NCBI RefSeq assembly: GCF_002979455.1
Contig: NZ_PCOU01000004.1
Location: 124,001 to 188,000 of the forward strand
DNA: 64,000 nt
Reading direction: 5' to 3'
DNA from: Chryseobacterium sp. MYb7
Lineage (GTDB): Bacteria; Bacteroidota; Bacteroidia; Flavobacteriales; Weeksellaceae
The translations under genes and the position numbers were made by a program. Every line of letters starts with the position of its first letter. Positions within the stretch are counted from its first letter, which is position 1. Under the pieces are notes generated by a model. The model made no database searches, was not told the DNA's origin, and saw only the letters and a list, made by a program, of their open reading frames with translations. Positions 28,526 through 35,780 of this stretch are shown piece after piece.

Positions 28526-29281
28526 TTACTTAATGAAAAATTCCTCTTCCATATTTTTAATTATTTCAGGGAAGGTTTGTCTATTTATTTTATCAAACTC
28601 TTCAAAAGAAATCTTTTCACCAGGAACGTTTTTAAGGTATTCTTTATATAGAATAGGCAAGTGTTTTTCTCTTTTCTCTAATAAACTTTTGAATGCGTCC
28701 TGAACACAGATGTTTGTGTTTTTATAAAAAAATGTATCTTCTGCTACTTGTGCTTCTTTAAAAGCTCTAACTATATTATTGTCAAAGACCAAATTGCTGT
28801 AAAAAGTATGAAACAATTTGTATATATCCGTAACATATTCTTCGTATTTTGATGCTATTAGTGAGTTGAAAGGTGCCTTTTTCTTAATGCTAATTTTTTC
28901 ACCTATGTATATTCCATGACATAAAGCTAGAATAAGGTATAGTCCATTTTTAGATTTGATGTTGATTTTTCTTGTCAGGTTTTGAATTTCTTCCCAAGTA
29001 ATTAATTTTTTATCATTTCCAATTATCCCATCTAGTTTTGAGGAACCGTGTGTATAAATGTGAATTAAAATATTGCTATTTGTTATCTCATCTTTATATA
29101 TTGAATCTAAAATTAAAAAAAAATCTTCTTTCGTCTTGAATTCAAAGTATTTAGTTTCGATTGAATCGTCAGTAATTTTTAATTTTGTTGCTGTATCATT
29201 ATATAATGCAAGAGCATTAGTGTGTGGTGATTCTGTAGAATCAATACATTCAATGAAATAGAGTTTATTTAATTTATACAT
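28526..29281 (-). CDS. CHAT/caspase-like protease
   Basis: 251 residues from the ATG at 29281; an upstream ATG at 29374 would add 31 residues that overlap a terminator and look non-native. The caspase-hemoglobinase pattern is present: a strand ending in the catalytic histidine (LIHIYTHGS, H78) and a strand ending in the cysteine (LILALCHG, C121). These are followed by FNSLIASKYEEYVTD...FYSNL...AFKEAQ, which parallels the VIASLW...FY..L...AL..AQ layout of CHAT peptidases. No sensor domain is fused. It lies directly upstream of the sce7726 group on the same strand, so it may be its protease effector or regulator. Confidence 0.6.
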   Translation of the reverse strand: MYKLNKLYFIECIDSTESPHTNALALYNDTATKLKITDDSIETKYFEFKTKEDFFLILDSIYKDEITNSNILIHIYTHGSSKLDGIIGNDKKLITWEEIQNLTRKINIKSKNGLYLILALCHGIYIGEKISIKKKAPFNSLIASKYEEYVTDIYKLFHTFYSNLVFDNNIVRAFKEAQVAEDTFFYKNTNICVQDAFKSLLEKREKHLPILYKEYLKNVPGEKISFEEFDKINRQTFPEIIKNMEEEFFIK

Positions 29282-29342
29282 AATTTTAATAGTTATTAGT
29301 TTATTACAATAATAAGAAATTTCGACTTTAAATTGTATAATA

Positions 29343-29371
29343 AAATTAAGCCTCATGACGAAGCTTAATTT
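29343..29371 (-). terminator. Terminator between the small exported protein gene and the caspase-like gene
   Basis: Perfect 9-bp arms AAATTAAGC and GCTTAATTT with an 11-base loop, just past the stop of the 104-residue gene; T-rich on the minus strand. It makes the caspase-like gene the likely start of a separate transcript. Confidence 0.65.
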
Positions 29372-29376
29372 CAAAA

Positions 29377-29691
29377 TTATTTACCACTAAAAGGATTATT
29401 GCTTTCACGCATAAAAACTGTACCCATTTTCTGATATTTGATAGTTTTGCCTTTAACACAAGCTGTATAAATTCCACTTCCTAATCCATTCTGCGCCCGA
29501 ATAATGATTACGTCTTTCTCTTCAACGCCATTATCAATAGCTACAAATTTTTTCAATCTATTGTTTTTGATTGGTTCTTTAAAATCATTAGGTAAATCAC
29601 ATTCTTTTGCAGTTTCTTTTGGTTTTTCTTCCTGCGCAAAAAATAATACTGGTGTCGTTGCTAATAATAGTGTAAAAAATAATTTTTTCAT
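29377..29691 (-). CDS. Small exported protein, copy 1 of an island pair
   Basis: 104 residues with a signal peptide (MKKLFFTLLLATTPVLFFAQ) and a short mature part with two cysteines (KECDLP, TACVKG). Not recognised as a named family. It is about 90% identical to the gene at 34055-34366. Periplasmic or secreted; function unknown. Twelve bases separate it from the upstream truncated gene at 29704. Confidence 0.7.
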   Translation of the reverse strand: MKKLFFTLLLATTPVLFFAQEEKPKETAKECDLPNDFKEPIKNNRLKKFVAIDNGVEEKDVIIIRAQNGLGSGIYTACVKGKTIKYQKMGTVFMRESNNPFSGK

Positions 29692-29703
29692 AATAAATTG
29701 ATT

Positions 29704-30243
29704 TTAGTTATAATTGTTGTTTCTTTTCTGTTCATTTTCCCAGATTTCATATTCAGCCTGCAATCTCTTTGCTTCTTCCCATTCTTGTGGCGTAATACTT
29801 TTTAGTTCTTTAATAGCTTGTTCCTGTTCTTCTTTAGTCATAGTTTTTGGAGTTTGGCTATTGGTGGTATTACGGATTTTAGAAATTTTTTCTTTTTCCT
29901 TACTTGCTTCTGCATAGCTGTCAAATCTCATCATGTATCTTTCAAGAATGTTTTTGTTAAACAAATAGGCGTTGCATTTAGCCTGTGTGTCATCCAAAAT
30001 CATATATTCTTCATCCGCGCTAATAGTATAAGGTGTGTTAAAGATTCCTGTTACAATTGCAGATTCTTTCCCAAAATATTTATCTTTTACCTTGAAGACT
30101 ACAAACGAAGGTTTTACGGCTGTTTGAAGCGTGTTTTGAGGTGTTGAATGCTTGGATTTTTCAATCTTTGAAATGACGGATAAATTTCTGGTCAAAAATC
30201 TGCTAAGAGAAAGTGTCGGTAATGACTGTCCGCATCTTTCCAA
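29704..30243 (-). CDS. Hypothetical protein, probably truncated at its N-terminus
   Basis: 179 codons from a TTG; no ATG occurs before about codon 75. The C-terminal half is charged and coiled-coil like (TKEEQEQAIKELKSITPQEWEEAKRLQ). The first ~25 codons look unlike the rest. It lies head to head with a truncated polymerase fragment. Both genes lack their 5' ends at the same junction (about 30240-30262), which fits one deletion that removed the start of two divergent genes. Product unknown. Confidence 0.45.
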   Translation of the reverse strand: MERCGQSLPTLSLSRFLTRNLSVISKIEKSKHSTPQNTLQTAVKPSFVVFKVKDKYFGKESAIVTGIFNTPYTISADEEYMILDDTQAKCNAYLFNKNILERYMMRFDSYAEASKEKEKISKIRNTTNSQTPKTMTKEEQEQAIKELKSITPQEWEEAKRLQAEYEIWENEQKRNNNYN

Positions 30244-30261
30244 ATGGTTTGACTACCACTG

Positions 30262-30530
30262 ATAAGCCAGATTCATTCAAACTGTTCCCCAAACTTTTGC
30301 AACAGATTGAATCCGATTGTATGATTGATACCATTACAAAGCAGATTGCAGAAACAATCCCTAATATGCCACTTTGGACGATACATGATTCTTTTTGTAC
30401 TACACAGAGTTGGTTTCCAGTTCTGGAATCTATGGTGCAGGAGCTGTTTTTGAGCTATTCTCAGGGTGTTTTGCCGAGTTTTAAGGCAGAATTATGGTGC
30501 AATAGTGATGAGTGCCTTAAAGTGGCTTAA
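30262..30530 (+). pseudogene. C-terminal fragment of a second T7-RNAP/family-A-like polymerase
   Basis: About 89 codons (KLFPKLLQQIESDCM... to a TAA at 30528-30530). They contain PLWTIHDSFCTTQSW, which closely resembles motif C of single-subunit RNA polymerases (IHDSFGT) and aligns with PLFTLHDCLVLKESD of the polymerase-like gene at 23031-24437. Motifs A and B and the N-terminus are missing. It ends before a strong hairpin at 30535. Remnant of an older or second replication module. Confidence 0.6.
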
Positions 30531-30534
30531 AATC

Positions 30535-30578
30535 AAAATGATTGGCTTTACCTGTATGTGGTAGAACCAATCATTTTT
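30535..30578. terminator. Bidirectional terminator
   Basis: AAAATGATTGG and CCAATCATTTTT form an 11-bp stem, with an inner TACC/GGTA pair in the loop. It closes the polymerase fragment on the plus strand and the lipoprotein gene group on the minus strand. Confidence 0.75.
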
Positions 30579-30660
30579 AATATTACAGTGGGTGAAATAT
30601 TACCATAGCTTTTTTCCTAAACATATTTCCAAAGGAAAAATAGCTTTTTTAGTAACAAAT

Positions 30661-31161
30661 CTAATTTACTTCTTGAATATTGAGTTTTGCTGCCTTTAAA
30701 ATTAATTCTATAGATTCATAAAATTTTCCATGATATTCCTTTGAAATACCATAGCTATATAATTTTTTTGTAAGAGTATCTTTCCTTAAAATTATTGAAT
30801 TATTTCCACCATCAGTTATAGATGTCATTACATTAGGGTTTCGTGGTAATTCTATATCTTTTTGATTGGTTTTTATAATCAATTCATAAATTCTCTGATA
30901 CTCAACAAGTGTTATTCTTCTATTATTATATTGTTTATTATTTTTTAAAGTTTTTACAATAACAGGTTTTTTCCTTTTAGCCTGTGTAGGAAGTAAGGTA
31001 ATGGTTAATCTATCTCCTTTTATGAACATGACATTTTCATGGTTAAGTTGTATGTACTCATTAGTATTTTTTTGTGAAATACATGAATCTAATAACAAAA
31101 AAATGAAAACTATAAGTAATAATTTTGTCATTTGGAATAAAAAGAAAATCTTCTTAGACAT
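30661..31161 (-). CDS. Small lipoprotein, family unknown
   Basis: 166 codons from 31161, but the ATG ten codons later (31131, MTKLLLIVFIFLLLDSC) gives a standard lipoprotein signal with lipobox LLDSC, so that may be the real start. The mature part has no recognised motif (TITLLPTQAKRKKP, DGGNNSIILRKD). It follows the DUF6705-like gene with a 2-base gap and is co-transcribed with it and the JAB-like lipoprotein gene. Confidence 0.65.
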   Translation of the reverse strand: MSKKIFFLFQMTKLLLIVFIFLLLDSCISQKNTNEYIQLNHENVMFIKGDRLTITLLPTQAKRKKPVIVKTLKNNKQYNNRRITLVEYQRIYELIIKTNQKDIELPRNPNVMTSITDGGNNSIILRKDTLTKKLYSYGISKEYHGKFYESIELILKAAKLNIQEVN

Positions 31162-31163
31162 AT

Positions 31164-31757
31164 TTATTGCTTTGTTAATATAATATCTTTAGGGAAATTA
31201 ATAGGAAAGTCACCATACTGGTCTATATAGGCATTGTGTTGACAGCTTGGGTCTACAAAACTTGGCTCATACTCAAAATGTAAAGTCATTTGATTTCCTA
31301 CAAAGCTAGTGATTTCTAACAGGGCTGTTTTCCTACACATATTTTTCGGATAAAAACTTATAGTTTGTTTTCCTGCATGGTGAAGACTTTTGTGAATTCC
31401 TCTGAATTCTGGATTTTGGGTGTCAAAATTGGTAATTCTATCTATTTCTACAGTAGTACCATCTGTAGCAATGATTTTTCTTTCTCCAAAAATCTTATCT
31501 ATATAATATGGTTGATTATCATTGTAATAATATTTAATCTTTTTTAATTCTAAATATAGTGTTTTTCCATTCCAAGTACCCTTCCATAAGCCAACATATT
31601 TATCCAACTCATTGTTAGTATCTTTTATATATGCGTTATTAGGGATGTCACTTGGACTAGTGTTAAGAGGGAAAATTTGCGCTTTACAGAAAACTGTAAT
31701 AATTGTTGAAAATAATATTAATAATAATTGTTTCATAATTTTAGATTTTAAGGACAT
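31164..31757 (-). CDS. DUF6705-like exported protein
   Basis: 197 codons; the second methionine (MKQLLLILFSTIITVFCKAQ) begins a signal peptide. The next residues, PSDIPNNAYIKDTNNELDKYVGLWKGTWNGKTLYLELKK (shown here only to place the motif; key parts IPNNAYIKDTNNEL and GTWNGKTLYL), are the hallmark opening of DUF6705 proteins, abundant secreted proteins in Flavobacteriales. The first ten codons overlap the end of the JAB-like lipoprotein gene. Role unknown. Confidence 0.75.
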   Translation of the reverse strand: MSLKSKIMKQLLLILFSTIITVFCKAQIFPLNTSPSDIPNNAYIKDTNNELDKYVGLWKGTWNGKTLYLELKKIKYYYNDNQPYYIDKIFGERKIIATDGTTVEIDRITNFDTQNPEFRGIHKSLHHAGKQTISFYPKNMCRKTALLEITSFVGNQMTLHFEYEPSFVDPSCQHNAYIDQYGDFPINFPKDIILTKQ

Positions 31758-33352
31758 TGTTTTGTTTTTCTGTTTCCGTTTTCAAGATATATTTCTGTAT
31801 TAGTTCCATCACTATTGATTTTAAAGAGTTTAAATCCGACCATATTCATTTTGTCTTTCACAAATTTCAAAAACTCTTTCTCTAATTTCTCCATATCATA
31901 TATAACCTCTTGACTTACATTTGTTACCTTAACAGCACTATTTAATTTCTCCTTATACTTCTCATTTAAATCATAAAATTCCTTTTCTGTATAATTTGGA
32001 AGAGAAACAACATCTGAACCATCGAAAGCCATTAAATAATTCCCATTACTTGTTACTACTGTGTATGTAAGATGATTTAAAGGAATTTTAGGAGTATTTG
32101 TTGGTATATCATTCCACCCTTTTGCCCAAATTATCCATTGGTTAAATTGCAAGACATCACCAGGAGAAAATATTGGATATATACCATCATAGTGAGTATG
32201 TTGTATTGCAAAAGTATTAGGGAAAAATTTAACATCTACTTGTGTGGTTCCAGGTTGATTTTGTAAGAGTTGATTTTGTGTTCCTGTTTGAGATGTGCCC
32301 AGTCTGTAACCATTTTCATAATTTAAGCCTGTTTTTCCTTCTAATGAGGTTATGTTAGCTTTAAATTTTTCATCATCAGTCGATTTTTTTATTCTACCAC
32401 AAGGAGTATTTTTGGGGAGTGTTAAAGTTGGGGAAGTTGGGATACCTGAACAGCTACTTCCATCTCCTAAATCGGTGCTTGAGCCTAATGGGTCTGTCGC
32501 TATACCATTTCCATTACAAGGTGTTTCTGTTGGATTAGGAGTTGTGTCCCCTGGGTCCGTGCTTCCACCTCCCAAACCTCCTCCATCACCAGAACCAGTT
32601 CCACCTCCTGGTGCACCGTCATCTCCTAAGGCTGTACTCGCTGTACAAACTAATGCAACTGTAGTAATGTGTAGAGGAGGATAACCTCCATCAGCATTCT
32701 GCCAATTACATCCACCCCAAGTGCTTTCGTTACCCGAATGATGCTCACCTGTATAGCAGGAAAAAACCATATCTACCGTTTGGTAAGAGCAGGATTCGGC
32801 ACCTCCCATACTTCTATTAGAAATCACACCTCCATAAGTTCCTTTTACGAGCTCTACTACAGTAGTTTTTCCTTTAGTCTTTATGCTTTTTCCTAAAAGT
32901 AAATCCTGTTTTTCCTGTGGTGTGAAATTGTAAGTTACTAAAAGTTCTTTATAACTTCCGTCATTTAAAGGAACTAATACCAAATTTTCTAATGGTGCAT
33001 TTTCAGGCGCATTTTCCCTTACCAGATTAAATGTATAAGTGTGAAAATTTGGGCCGTTTTCTATATATGTTACATTGTCTGTGTCAATGGAAACTCCATT
33101 TGCATAATCAATTGTTTTCCCTAATGCATTAATACTGGTTTTTTGGAGATTAGTTTGTGCTTTTTGTAATTCAGATTTAAGAATCAATTTGTGTTTACTT
33201 TGTTCTAAACTAATTGTTTTGGATGTTGGTTTGAATTGACTACTGTTGTTGTAAGTTTCCTGATGTTCAGATAAATAATCATTCCTGCAGGAATGCATAA
33301 TGGCTAAGATAGTTACTAATAAAAGTAACTTCGACATAAATTTGTTTTTCAT
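31748..33352 (-). CDS. Lipoprotein with Gly/Pro-rich linker and C-terminal JAB-like domain
   Basis: 534 residues. A lipoprotein signal ends at C22 (AIMHSC). The N-terminal domain (about 50-215, THTFNLVRENAPE..ENLVLVPLNDGSYKELLV) is shared by many flavobacterial surface lipoproteins. A Gly/Pro/Thr-rich linker follows (about 225-300). Near residue 385 lies QHTHYDGIYPIFSPGDV, which fits the HxH...SxxD metal-site pattern of JAB/MPN isopeptidase-like domains. The modular linker plus C-terminal catalytic-looking domain recalls polymorphic surface effectors. JAB assignment is by eye and tentative. Confidence 0.55.
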   Translation of the reverse strand: MKNKFMSKLLLLVTILAIMHSCRNDYLSEHQETYNNSSQFKPTSKTISLEQSKHKLILKSELQKAQTNLQKTSINALGKTIDYANGVSIDTDNVTYIENGPNFHTYTFNLVRENAPENAPLENLVLVPLNDGSYKELLVTYNFTPQEKQDLLLGKSIKTKGKTTVVELVKGTYGGVISNRSMGGAESCSYQTVDMVFSCYTGEHHSGNESTWGGCNWQNADGGYPPLHITTVALVCTASTALGDDGAPGGGTGSGDGGGLGGGSTDPGDTTPNPTETPCNGNGIATDPLGSSTDLGDGSSCSGIPTSPTLTLPKNTPCGRIKKSTDDEKFKANITSLEGKTGLNYENGYRLGTSQTGTQNQLLQNQPGTTQVDVKFFPNTFAIQHTHYDGIYPIFSPGDVLQFNQWIIWAKGWNDIPTNTPKIPLNHLTYTVVTSNGNYLMAFDGSDVVSLPNYTEKEFYDLNEKYKEKLNSAVKVTNVSQEVIYDMEKLEKEFLKFVKDKMNMVGFKLFKINSDGTNTEIYLENGNRKTKQCP

Positions 33353-33658
33353 TAAATGTTTTATTTAAAAGTTATAAAATTAATTATTTTTTCTAATTGT
33401 CAAAATTTATTTCTTTATTTAATATTACAAAGATATACACTCATGGCGTCAAAACTTGACGTATTTTTTTTTCCACTAAGTTCCCGCCCCGATTAGAATG
33501 TTTAGATAGGTTTGAGTGTGATATAAGTAAGATAATATTTGGTATAAATTTGTAGTATATATAGGTACTATGTAGCAGATTCTTTGTTAGCCCCTCTTTT
33601 TATAGGTGTTTACAGAGATTTAAAACATAAGCCTCAACCCCTAGGTCAAGGCTCAATT
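33353..33658. other. Intergenic region with a minus-strand promoter-like site
   Basis: About 300 bases without a supportable gene. CAAAGATA at 33428-33435 reads TATCTTTG on the minus strand, 76 bases before the JAB-like lipoprotein ATG, and is a likely -7 element. Confidence 0.4.
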
Positions 33659-34048
33659 TTACAGTAAATATCCACTATAAATGTACTGCCAATTGTTGTA
33701 TCTAAGATTGATTATAGCATTTTCACTTTTACTTATTACAAGTGTTACAGTACATCTTTTACCACTTGAATCCACGCAATAATAATCCTGTACCAAACTA
33801 TCATCAATGTATTGTGTTGGTTTGAAATCAAGGATTTTATATATTTCCTGGGGGCTTGAATGTACTATGATTCTTTGTTCATCAGCATTTATAGTTACTG
33901 TAACAGATACCTTTCTTAATCCGCTCTATTCAGCCCAATATCCGTCTTTGTTCTGCCTGTATTTGATATACTCTGTTTTTATTTGGGATTTTTGCCCGAA
34001 ACATATTACAGATACTATGCAAAATATAATTATTAGTAGGCTTCTCAT
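33659..34048 (-). pseudogene. Small exported protein gene interrupted by a single amber codon
   Basis: The minus strand from ATG 34048 encodes a signal peptide (MRSLLIIIFCIVSVICFGQ), then IKYRQNKDGYWAE. A TAG follows at codon 41 (33926-33928), and the same frame stays open and protein-like (KVSVTVTINADEQRIIVHSS..., TQYIDDSLVQDYYCVDSSGK) to a TAA at 33659. No frameshift is needed, so one base substitution (or read-through) separates it from a 129-codon gene. It begins 7 bases after the 34055 gene stop, in the same operon. Family not recognised. Confidence 0.65.
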
Positions 34049-34054
34049 GGCTAA

Positions 34055-34366
34055 TTACTTTTTGAAAGGATTGTTATTTTCACGCATAAAAACTGTTCCC
34101 ATCTTTTGATATTGGATAGACTGCCCCTTTACGCAGGCTGTATAGATTCCGCTACCTAATCCGTTTTGTGCTCTGATAATGGTTACTTCTTTCTCTTCAA
34201 CTCCATTATCAATGGCTACGAATTTTTTCAAACGTTTGTTTTTTATTGGCTCTTTGAAATCTTTAGGTAAATCACATTCTTTTGCAGTTTCTTTTGGTTT
34301 TTCTTCCTGTGCAAAAAACAATACTGGGGTAGATGCTAGTAATAGCGTAAAAAATAATTTTTTCAT
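34055..34366 (-). CDS. Small exported protein, copy 2 of an island pair
   Basis: 103 residues with a signal peptide (MKKLFFTLLLASTPVLFFAQ). It differs from the 29377-29691 product at only a handful of positions, plus the last residues (FKK versus FSGK). It stands between an amber-interrupted gene and a membrane protein gene. The pair 4.7 kb apart suggests a segmental duplication in the island. Function unknown. Confidence 0.7.
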   Translation of the reverse strand: MKKLFFTLLLASTPVLFFAQEEKPKETAKECDLPKDFKEPIKNKRLKKFVAIDNGVEEKEVTIIRAQNGLGSGIYTACVKGQSIQYQKMGTVFMRENNNPFKK

Positions 34367-34388
34367 ATTGATAAATTTTAATTTAAAA

Positions 34389-34967
34389 TCAGTTGTTTAT
34401 AGCTGTTATATTGGTTTTCTGAAGCCCTTGTGTGTTTTCAATATTTGAAGTGGTTTTTACAGTGTCTATGTGTCTTATGCAGTCTCCTAATGTCTCATGT
34501 TTAGACTTCCTACAATTGATGCCTAAAATTGGTAGAATAAGAATCAAAACCTTTAATCGGTATCTCTTGAAAAACAAAACGATTAGCGTGTATGCTAACC
34601 AAAATAGTAGGAGATATTTGTAATCTCTAAATACAGATTTTGCATACAATACCCCTTTGTTAGAGTATCTTTTGAAGTCTGAATCATACAGTAAATCACT
34701 GCACATTATTCCATTTATCGGTAAATCTATCTTTGTTCCGAAAGTAGTAGTTTGGTACAATGCACCTACGGGAGTTGTTGTCGGGTCATACGTTTGGCTT
34801 AAAATAATCTTTCCATTACTATCAATATTCGGAATGTTCAAATTGGGGATATATGAAAATGTACTAAAATGCTCTACTGCAAAAACAGTCAAAAAAGCTA
34901 ATACAAAACCTTTCAATATTGATTTAAGTATATTGTGGTCAATCTGAATAGTTGTTTTTTCTTTCAT
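34389..34967 (-). CDS. Membrane protein, family unknown
   Basis: 192 residues with a hydrophobic segment at about 15-33 (SILKGFVLAFLTVFAV) and another hydrophobic stretch at about 117-150 (YLLLFWLAYTLIVLFF, then KVLILILPILG). Between them lies an ~80-residue loop, probably periplasmic. The C-terminal tail is polar. It sits 6 bases from the exported protein gene at 34974, in the same direction. Not recognised. Confidence 0.6.
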   Translation of the reverse strand: MKEKTTIQIDHNILKSILKGFVLAFLTVFAVEHFSTFSYIPNLNIPNIDSNGKIILSQTYDPTTTPVGALYQTTTFGTKIDLPINGIMCSDLLYDSDFKRYSNKGVLYAKSVFRDYKYLLLFWLAYTLIVLFFKRYRLKVLILILPILGINCRKSKHETLGDCIRHIDTVKTTSNIENTQGLQKTNITAINN

Positions 34968-34973
34968 GACAGA

Positions 34974-35495
34974 TTAATTAGCTGTAACATTTCTAATTAT
35001 GGTATTTACAGAATCATATAGCCACTGTATAACACGGTTAGTTTCATTTGCTGATGCATAGTTGATTCTTGTTCTATTTATCTCATTAATACAGCTTTTT
35101 TGAAAAGTATCAGAGATAAGTTTCCTTTGTTCATCGGTTACATCTAAACTATTGATTTGATTAGATATGGTATTTACTGTATTTTGAACTTGCTGAACAT
35201 TATTGTTATATCTGTTTTGTAAAATAGTTGTGGTATTTCCTAAACTTGAAATATTCAATTGCTGTGGGTCACGATATTGTGTAGGTTTGCGAACAGTGTT
35301 TGAAACTGCTGAACCATCAATATTATACATTTCCCATTGTTTAGTGAAGCTATTATACTTTTCGTAACTAATCATGCTACCACTTGGCTCATAATATTCA
35401 TATCTATCATAGTATGAATTGTATTTTCTGGTAATAGATTGAGAAAAACAAAGGGTTCCTAGTAAAAAACATACGGAAATGGTAATTTTTTTCAT
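34974..35495 (-). CDS. Exported Asn/Gln-rich protein
   Basis: 173 residues with a signal peptide (MKKITISVCFLLGTLCFSQ). The mature part has Tyr-rich repeats (KYNSYYDRYEYYEPSG, YEKYNSFTKQWEMYN), then a helical Asn/Gln/Val region (NRYNNNVQQVQNTVNTISNQI). No family recognised. Probably the first gene of the minus-strand group running to 33659. Confidence 0.6.
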   Translation of the reverse strand: MKKITISVCFLLGTLCFSQSITRKYNSYYDRYEYYEPSGSMISYEKYNSFTKQWEMYNIDGSAVSNTVRKPTQYRDPQQLNISSLGNTTTILQNRYNNNVQQVQNTVNTISNQINSLDVTDEQRKLISDTFQKSCINEINRTRINYASANETNRVIQWLYDSVNTIIRNVTAN

Positions 35496-35530
35496 AAGTG
35501 ATTTATTGTATCACTCAGTCCCTAAAGTGA

Positions 35531-35637
35531 AGGTTAATAATGCAGAAAGCGTGGGACTAAGCCTTATTGGTCTCAGGCATCGCCAAACGCCCCACCCCAA
35601 ATAAGTTTAGCCCACGCCATAGCGCAGGCATTAACCT
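35531..35637. other. Long imperfect inverted repeat, possible structured RNA or replication/transfer site
   Basis: Nested complementary segments occur in order: AGGTTAATAATGC (35531) with GCATTAACCT (35628), GCGTGGG (35549) with CCCACGC (35611), CTAA (35557) with TTAG (35607), and TTATT (35564) with AATAA (35600). The ~30-base apex is C-rich (CGCCCCACCCC). The G+C is far higher than in the flanks. It lies in the 285-base gap between the exported protein gene and the YobI-like NTPase gene, and no coding frame explains it. Confidence 0.6.
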
Positions 35638-35780
35638 ATTATTTTTGAGGTGTGTACTTTAAAATTGGCGATTTTGAGACACTCAAATAATAGCTAACGC
35701 TTTATTTTTCGATAAAATTCTTCTGCAAATATATAATTTAATGACTATAAAAATTAAAAAATAATTGTATGTATTTGTGA

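Noticed and set aside
33807..34109. Plus-strand 100-codon frame
   Set aside because: The opposite strand carries the signal-peptide gene with an amber codon, which explains the coding-like pattern better.
35531..35637. Retron-type msr-msd
   Set aside because: The fold is suggestive, but no reverse transcriptase gene is nearby; the polymerase-like protein lacks an RT YxDD motif and is 11 kb away.
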